Source: Branchinecta lynchi
Lineage: Eukaryota; Arthropoda; Branchiopoda; Anostraca; Branchinectidae
DNA: 64,000 bases
Assembly (NCBI GenBank): GCA_023053575.1
Contig: JAKZAP010000007.1
Location: 18,811,464 to 18,875,463, forward strand
Reading direction: 5' to 3'
Shown here: one piece after another, positions 53,301 to 59,300 of the stretch
Layout of the letters: every line of letters begins with the position of its first letter
Position numbering within the stretch: position 1 is the first letter of the stretch
Notes under the pieces: generated by a model
What the model saw: the letters and a program-made list of their open reading frames with translations, nothing else
The model's database searches: none
Told to the model about the DNA's origin: nothing
Translations under genes and position numbers: made by a program

Positions 53301-56300
53301 TCTCACGTTGGAGTCTCAGAGCTTCGATACAGTTAGCGTCAATCTTAACTTCGACCGTACAGGACCAATCAAATCTCTCCGCGTCATCGCTGGGTACGAC
53401 AATAAACATCTCGAGTTCGAAAGTGCGTTTGGCAGAACTAAGGAGCATAGCTTGGCCACAGCGACAGTTTCTCTTCCCATTGAAGGTTACGAACGGCTTT
53501 CCTTCAAAGCTGTTTCAACGAAGGAGGACATCGACCTCACCCTTGAATATGCCCCTGACCAGATCATCCAGTTCCTTGGTTCGGCCAAGATGGGAAGTGG
53601 CTTCTCAGTTTCTGGCACTCTCCGCACTCCTTTCGAGTCTGTTAAGACTCTTTCGGGGGAGCTTTACTTTGAATTGTCCGCCAAAGCCAAGGGCGGCAAA
53701 CTCTCAGCTCAGTGGAACGACTCGTCAAAGTTCACCGTCAGTGGCCTTCTTGAGGCTGATAAGCTTGAGATCACCCTGCAAACTCCGTTCGAGAAGGTCA
53801 GAGATTTCAGTGTCATTGTTGTATATAACTACTCCTTGTCATCGAACTCGTTCGCAGCGAGTCTTGAAGTTCAAAAGGCACGCATTGCCATTGAGAGTAC
53901 CTTCGACAGCCATGGAATCCAGGCGAAGGTCTCTACTAGTGACAAGTCTATCTCCTTTTCTGCTCGATTCCAATATGTACAGGCCTCCATGCTGAAAGTC
54001 GCTTTTAGTATTCAAACACCCTTCGTAAACATGGAAAATATCAGTTTTGACTTGGACGGAGTTATGAATGACAAAGATTTCGTCGCAAAGTTGAATACGA
54101 AAACTCCACTCAAGGCCTTGCCCGAGTTTGCCGCAGAACTTCAATTCAGTAATAACCGCGAGGGTGTTCGAACTGCTCTCAACTATTCTCTGCACGGTGT
54201 TACTGCCGATGTCAAAGTTAATGTTAATTTTGCCGACCGCTCAGTAGACCTTTCCAGTGACGTTTCATCCTGTCGATTCCTTGACGGTCTTCGGCTGACA
54301 GGACAGTTGAAGAAGCCAACTGACTCCAGCTACCAGCTTGAGCTCCGAGTTATGGGCAAGGACTTTGAGAATGTCGTGAATGTGGGATATTCTTACTCTC
54401 TAACCAGCCTTAACTTAAGTGGTAAGCTGGTCTCAGATAGACTTTCCCAACCGTTAACTGCCAGTCTCGACGCTAGGCTTGGTGAAGACTACAGCAAAGG
54501 CGAAGTTTCAGTCGACATCATCGCCAACACTTTGGCTATGAATTACGACATCAGCAGTAAACCAATGATAGTCGACGCAGATGTTTCACTGCCTTTCGTA
54601 GATCTGGACAAAACTGCCGTCACGTTTACCATCTCCCCGAGAGAACTTGGCGTTCTTCTTTTGCTCCCGAAGTCGACCCATTCCCTCGCATCTAACTTCA
54701 ATATCGATGATCTCAGCTTTAACGGATCTGCTGAGCTGAAGACTCCCCTCTTGGATGTGAAGCATAGTCTCCGCTTCACTGGAACCCTCCCTGAAGTCGG
54801 GTATTCACCCATCAGTATCGAAGGCACGCTCGAGGGCAGCGCTGTTCACGTCGTTTCGGCTGCAGTTGACCTAAGAGACAAGTTTGAGTTCCGCGGACGG
54901 TCCAACAGTCCCTATACTGGCGAAGTAGAGATGGAGCTATTGGCTGGTTCGTTAGATGGCATCATTACGGTTGAGACTCAAGAAGCCACACACAAGGCTA
55001 AATATCAGGTAAGGATATTGTATGGCTTGCTTAATTCCTTCACTAATAACCGCAGAAGCAGGGTGTCGCACGGAGAGGGGAGGGGGGGGGGCAGCCCCAC
55101 CCACATTTTTTTTAGATTTGGTATAGAAGGTCAACAAATTTTCGATATTTTTTTTTATAGCCGAACTATTCGGTATATTTACGGGGATTCGGGATAGTTA
55201 TACAGAATCCCAAATGGGCTAGTGGTTCAAATCTATTCGGAATAATGATCGGGATTCGGTAGTTATCACAAATTCGATGAGAGTATTTACTGAGATTATT
55301 TGTTAATTTTTCGATGCCAGAATTATTCAGTATATTTATGGCAGAGCAAGACCACACTAGGGAGTAGCGCCAATACGTATACTTTCCGTGCTTTGCAAAC
55401 GGCCATACTCGTAGCGCCACCAACTACGCTTGCGGCATTTAAAGCGAGACAAACTTGCGGGTTTATAAATTTCTAGTAAAGCAAAGGTGCGGTGTGCGCA
55501 CACCAAGGTAACGACAGAGGCTGTATAATTTTTTTGCTTTGTTCAGGATATGAAGTTATCGGAGCCAGCGCTGGTGAAAGACTGATTGAGTTTCAGTAGA
55601 GACGTTCTATATCGCTTAGTGCTACTAGCATCGCTGCTACTAGGGTGTGTGTCAATTTTGTCAAGTCTTGGTGGTACTCCCTAGTGTTATTTTGCTCTGA
55701 TTTACGGAGATTTGGTTTTACACAGAATCCCGAATAAGCTATTGGTTCAAAATTATTCGGTATCACGGGATTCGGTAATTTATTCGATATAATTTTCAGG
55801 ATTCGGTAGTTACCACGAATTCCGACCTCAGTTCATGTTTCGGCAATACGGATAATATTCGGTAGTCTTTCGATACCAGAACAATTTGGTACAATAAACG
55901 GAATATGGTAGTTATACAGAATAGCGAACATGCTATCGGTCTAAACTTATTTGGTAAAATAACTTGGATTCGGTAATTTGTTCAGTATAATTGACAGGAT
56001 CGGGAGTTACCACGAAACTTGGAAGAGGTCGAGTGAAGAACTGATCGCTGAAGGACTGATATATGACTTCATTGATAGTCGTTACTTTTATTTTGTATCC
56101 CCAAAACAAGATCTGATCATAAATGTTTCTATATAAAAGTTCCAACTGCGTCGCTTTTCGTAATATTGTCTGTTTTGTGGAAGGGCGCGTCATTTAACTG
56201 GGGTTTTAAGCGACAATAAACACAATTCAATGGGGGGGGGGGGGAGGGGGGTCGTAACACGAGATTTCATTGTGCTATTCCCGTGTTATTCCATCGGATT

Positions 56301-59300
56301 TTTATGGCACTTGCCCTTCGGCCAAGTGCCATATAGCGATCGCAATTTCTGTCCGTCCGTCGGTCTGTCGGTCTGTCCAGGTTTTGCTAGTTCGGGCACT
56401 TCCACATAAGCTAGGACGATAAAACTTGGCAGGCGTATCAGGGACCCCAAATGATTAAGTTGGAAATAGTCACTTCCCCGATCCGAGCACCGTGGGGAGA
56501 GTGGAGGGAGGGGGAATCCGGAATCTTGAGGTATTTTTAACTTTTGAACGGGTGATCGGATCTCGATGAAACTTGATATTTGGAAAGACCTCATGCCTCA
56601 GACGACCCACTTAAAATCCGGACCGGATCCGGTGACTTTTGGGGGGAGCTGGAGGGGGCAACCGGAAATCTTGGGAAACGCTATGAGTGGAGGGATCGAG
56701 ATGAAACTTGGTGGGAAGACACCTAGCAAACACTAGATACATCATTGACATGACCGAGCCGATTCGGGCACTGTGGGGGGACTGGAGGGAGGGGGAATCC
56801 GGAATCTTGAGGTATTTATAACTTTTGAACGGGTGATCGGATCTCGATGAAACTTGATATTTGGAAAGACCTCATGCCTCAGACGACCTACTTAAAATCC
56901 GGACCGGATCCGGTGACTTTTGGGGGGAGCTGGAGGGGGCAACCGGAAATCTTGGGAAACGCTATGAGTGGAGGGATCGAGATGAAACTTGGTGGGAAGA
57001 CACCTAGCATACACTAGATACATCATTGACATAACCGAGCCGATTCGGGTACTGTGGGGGGAGTGGAGGGAGGGGGAATCCGGAATCTTGAGGTATTCAT
57101 AACTTTTGAACGGGTGATCGGATCTCAATGGAACTTGATATTTTGGAAAGATCTCATACCTCAGACGACCCACTTAAAATCTGGACCGGATCCGGTGACT
57201 TTTGGGGAGGAGCTGCAGGGGGCAACCGGAAATCTTGGGAATCGCTATGAGTGGAGGGATCGAGATGAAACTTGGTGGGAAGACACCTAGCAGACACTAG
57301 ATACATCATTGACATAACCGAGCCGATTCGGGCACTGTGGGGGGGTTGGAGGGAGGGGGAACCCGGAATCTTGAGGTATTTATAACTTTTGAACGGGTGA
57401 TCGGATCTCGATGGAACTTGATATTTGGAAAGACCTCATGCCTCAGACGACCCACTTAAAATCCGGACCGGATCCGGTGACTTTTGGGGGGAGCTGGAGG
57501 GGGCAACCGGAAATCTTGGGAAACGCTATGAGTGGAGGGATCGAGATGAGACTTGGTGTGAAGACACCTAGCAAACACTAGATACATCATTGACGTAAAC
57601 GAGCCAGTTCGGGCACTGTGGGGGGAGTGGAGGGAGGTGGAATCCGGAATCTTGAGGTATTCATGCCTCAGATGACCCACTTAAAATCCGGACCGGATCC
57701 GGTGAGTTTTGGGGGGAGCTGGAGGGGGCAGCCAGAAATCTTGGGAAACGCTATGAGTGGAGGGATCAAGCTGAAACTTGGTGGCGAGACACCTAGCAAA
57801 CACTAGATACATCATTGACATGGCCGAGCCGATTCGGGCACTGTCGGGGGAGTGGAGGGAGGGGGAATCCGGAATCTTGAGGTATTTATAACTTTTGAAC
57901 GGGTGACCGGATCTCGATGAAACTTGATATTTGGAAAGACCTCATGCCTCAGACGACCCACTTAAAATCCGGACCGGATCCGGTGACTTTTGGGGGGAGC
58001 TGGAGGGGAGAACCGGAAATATTGGAAAACGCTATGAGTGGAGGGATCGAGATGAAACTTGGTGGGAAGACACCTAGCAAACACTAGATATATCATTGAC
58101 ATAACCGAGCCGTGCCTACTCGTAACAAGTGCCATATGAGCTCGTAGCTCTTGTTTTTCTTTTTTTTCGTAAATATTTGACAAGCCGGCTTACTATGGAG
58201 CAAGGCATTCTGCTCCCCTGGGTCGTGGGTATGAGTAAGCGTTAGAATTACCACATTTCAAGACACTTTTTTTTTCCAATAGTCCGTTTTCAGTAGTCTC
58301 CTTTGTTAATGGGCTCAGACAAAATTAATAATATTAGCTACTATGTCCCTAGTTCAATCCCCTTCTAAGGACGTACTCTGAATACGGGCCAGACGGCCCA
58401 TGTGCATTCACGTCTTCCTCATTCTTTGACGACAAGAAAACCCCCTTCTAAAGTAAGTTCTGGACACCTCTGTGATGCTTCAGATTCTTTGATCTGTCTC
58501 TCTACCACGGTCCCGACCGAAACCGTGGCATCTGAACAAAAAAAATGTCTCTCTTTCATCATCACCAACACAAGAGCCTAGGTTTTTGTCAGGTTGGTGG
58601 GAAAGAAGTTTGACACAAAGTGATGTGATTGGATACAAATAATTCTTTTGGGGGGACATTCTGCGATTGTCGTTTTGGCAAAGCAAGAGTAGTGTCTATG
58701 CCATCGTATAGCAAAAATGTCGAAATTCAGATCCAGTTACCGTGGTATCAGATACCATGGTATGCCTTAAAAAAACGCAACTAATGACTCCTTTCTCTAG
58801 GTGATAAAATCCGGTTCGTACGAGATCGCTGTCGATGCCGAGTCGCCTTACATTGCCGACGACCGTATTTCGGTCCGGGCCATGGTCCGCAAGAACTTGA
58901 ACCTTCTAGAAGCCACGCTAACCACCGAAACCGGATCCGGCAGCCACACTGTCTCCGGTGAGCTACGACAGGACAAGGATTCCCTCCTTTTCCGGTTGAA
59001 GGCTGAAACATCGATTTTGAACTTAGATGTTGCAGCGATCGAGCTTAGAGCAAACCGAGGACGCAGGACAGAAGCAGTCTTTGCTGCCGATCTGTACAGA
59101 AGAACGCATAAGGTTTCAGTCGGATATCAGAATGACCCGCTTCAGGCTGAATTCAAGGCTGAGAGCCCATTCCTTAGTGGAGGAAGCTGGACAGCACTTA
59201 TGAACACCAAGTAAGGAATTATCTGGACCATTCTAAAAGAAGGAAACGAAAGTTACGATACAGAAAAAATTGCTGCTTAAAAGAGGAAGTGTGGAAAGAA

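Larger units (their letters stand above)
55009..58800 (+). other. Intron 16
   Basis: Holds an ATTCGGTA-rich repeated region (about 55140-56020) interrupted by a hAT-like MITE (55344-55699), family C copy 3 (56302-58156) and family K copy 2 (58490-58640). Confidence 0.75.

Noticed and set aside
51535..55197. A separate 1,220-residue gene
   Set aside because: Same reasoning: the frame continues back to the acceptor at 51340. The last 60 or so residues after 55008 are low-complexity intron read-through.
56491..58110. A CRISPR array
   Set aside because: Units are 282 bases, tandem and without unique spacers; the DNA is clearly animal.
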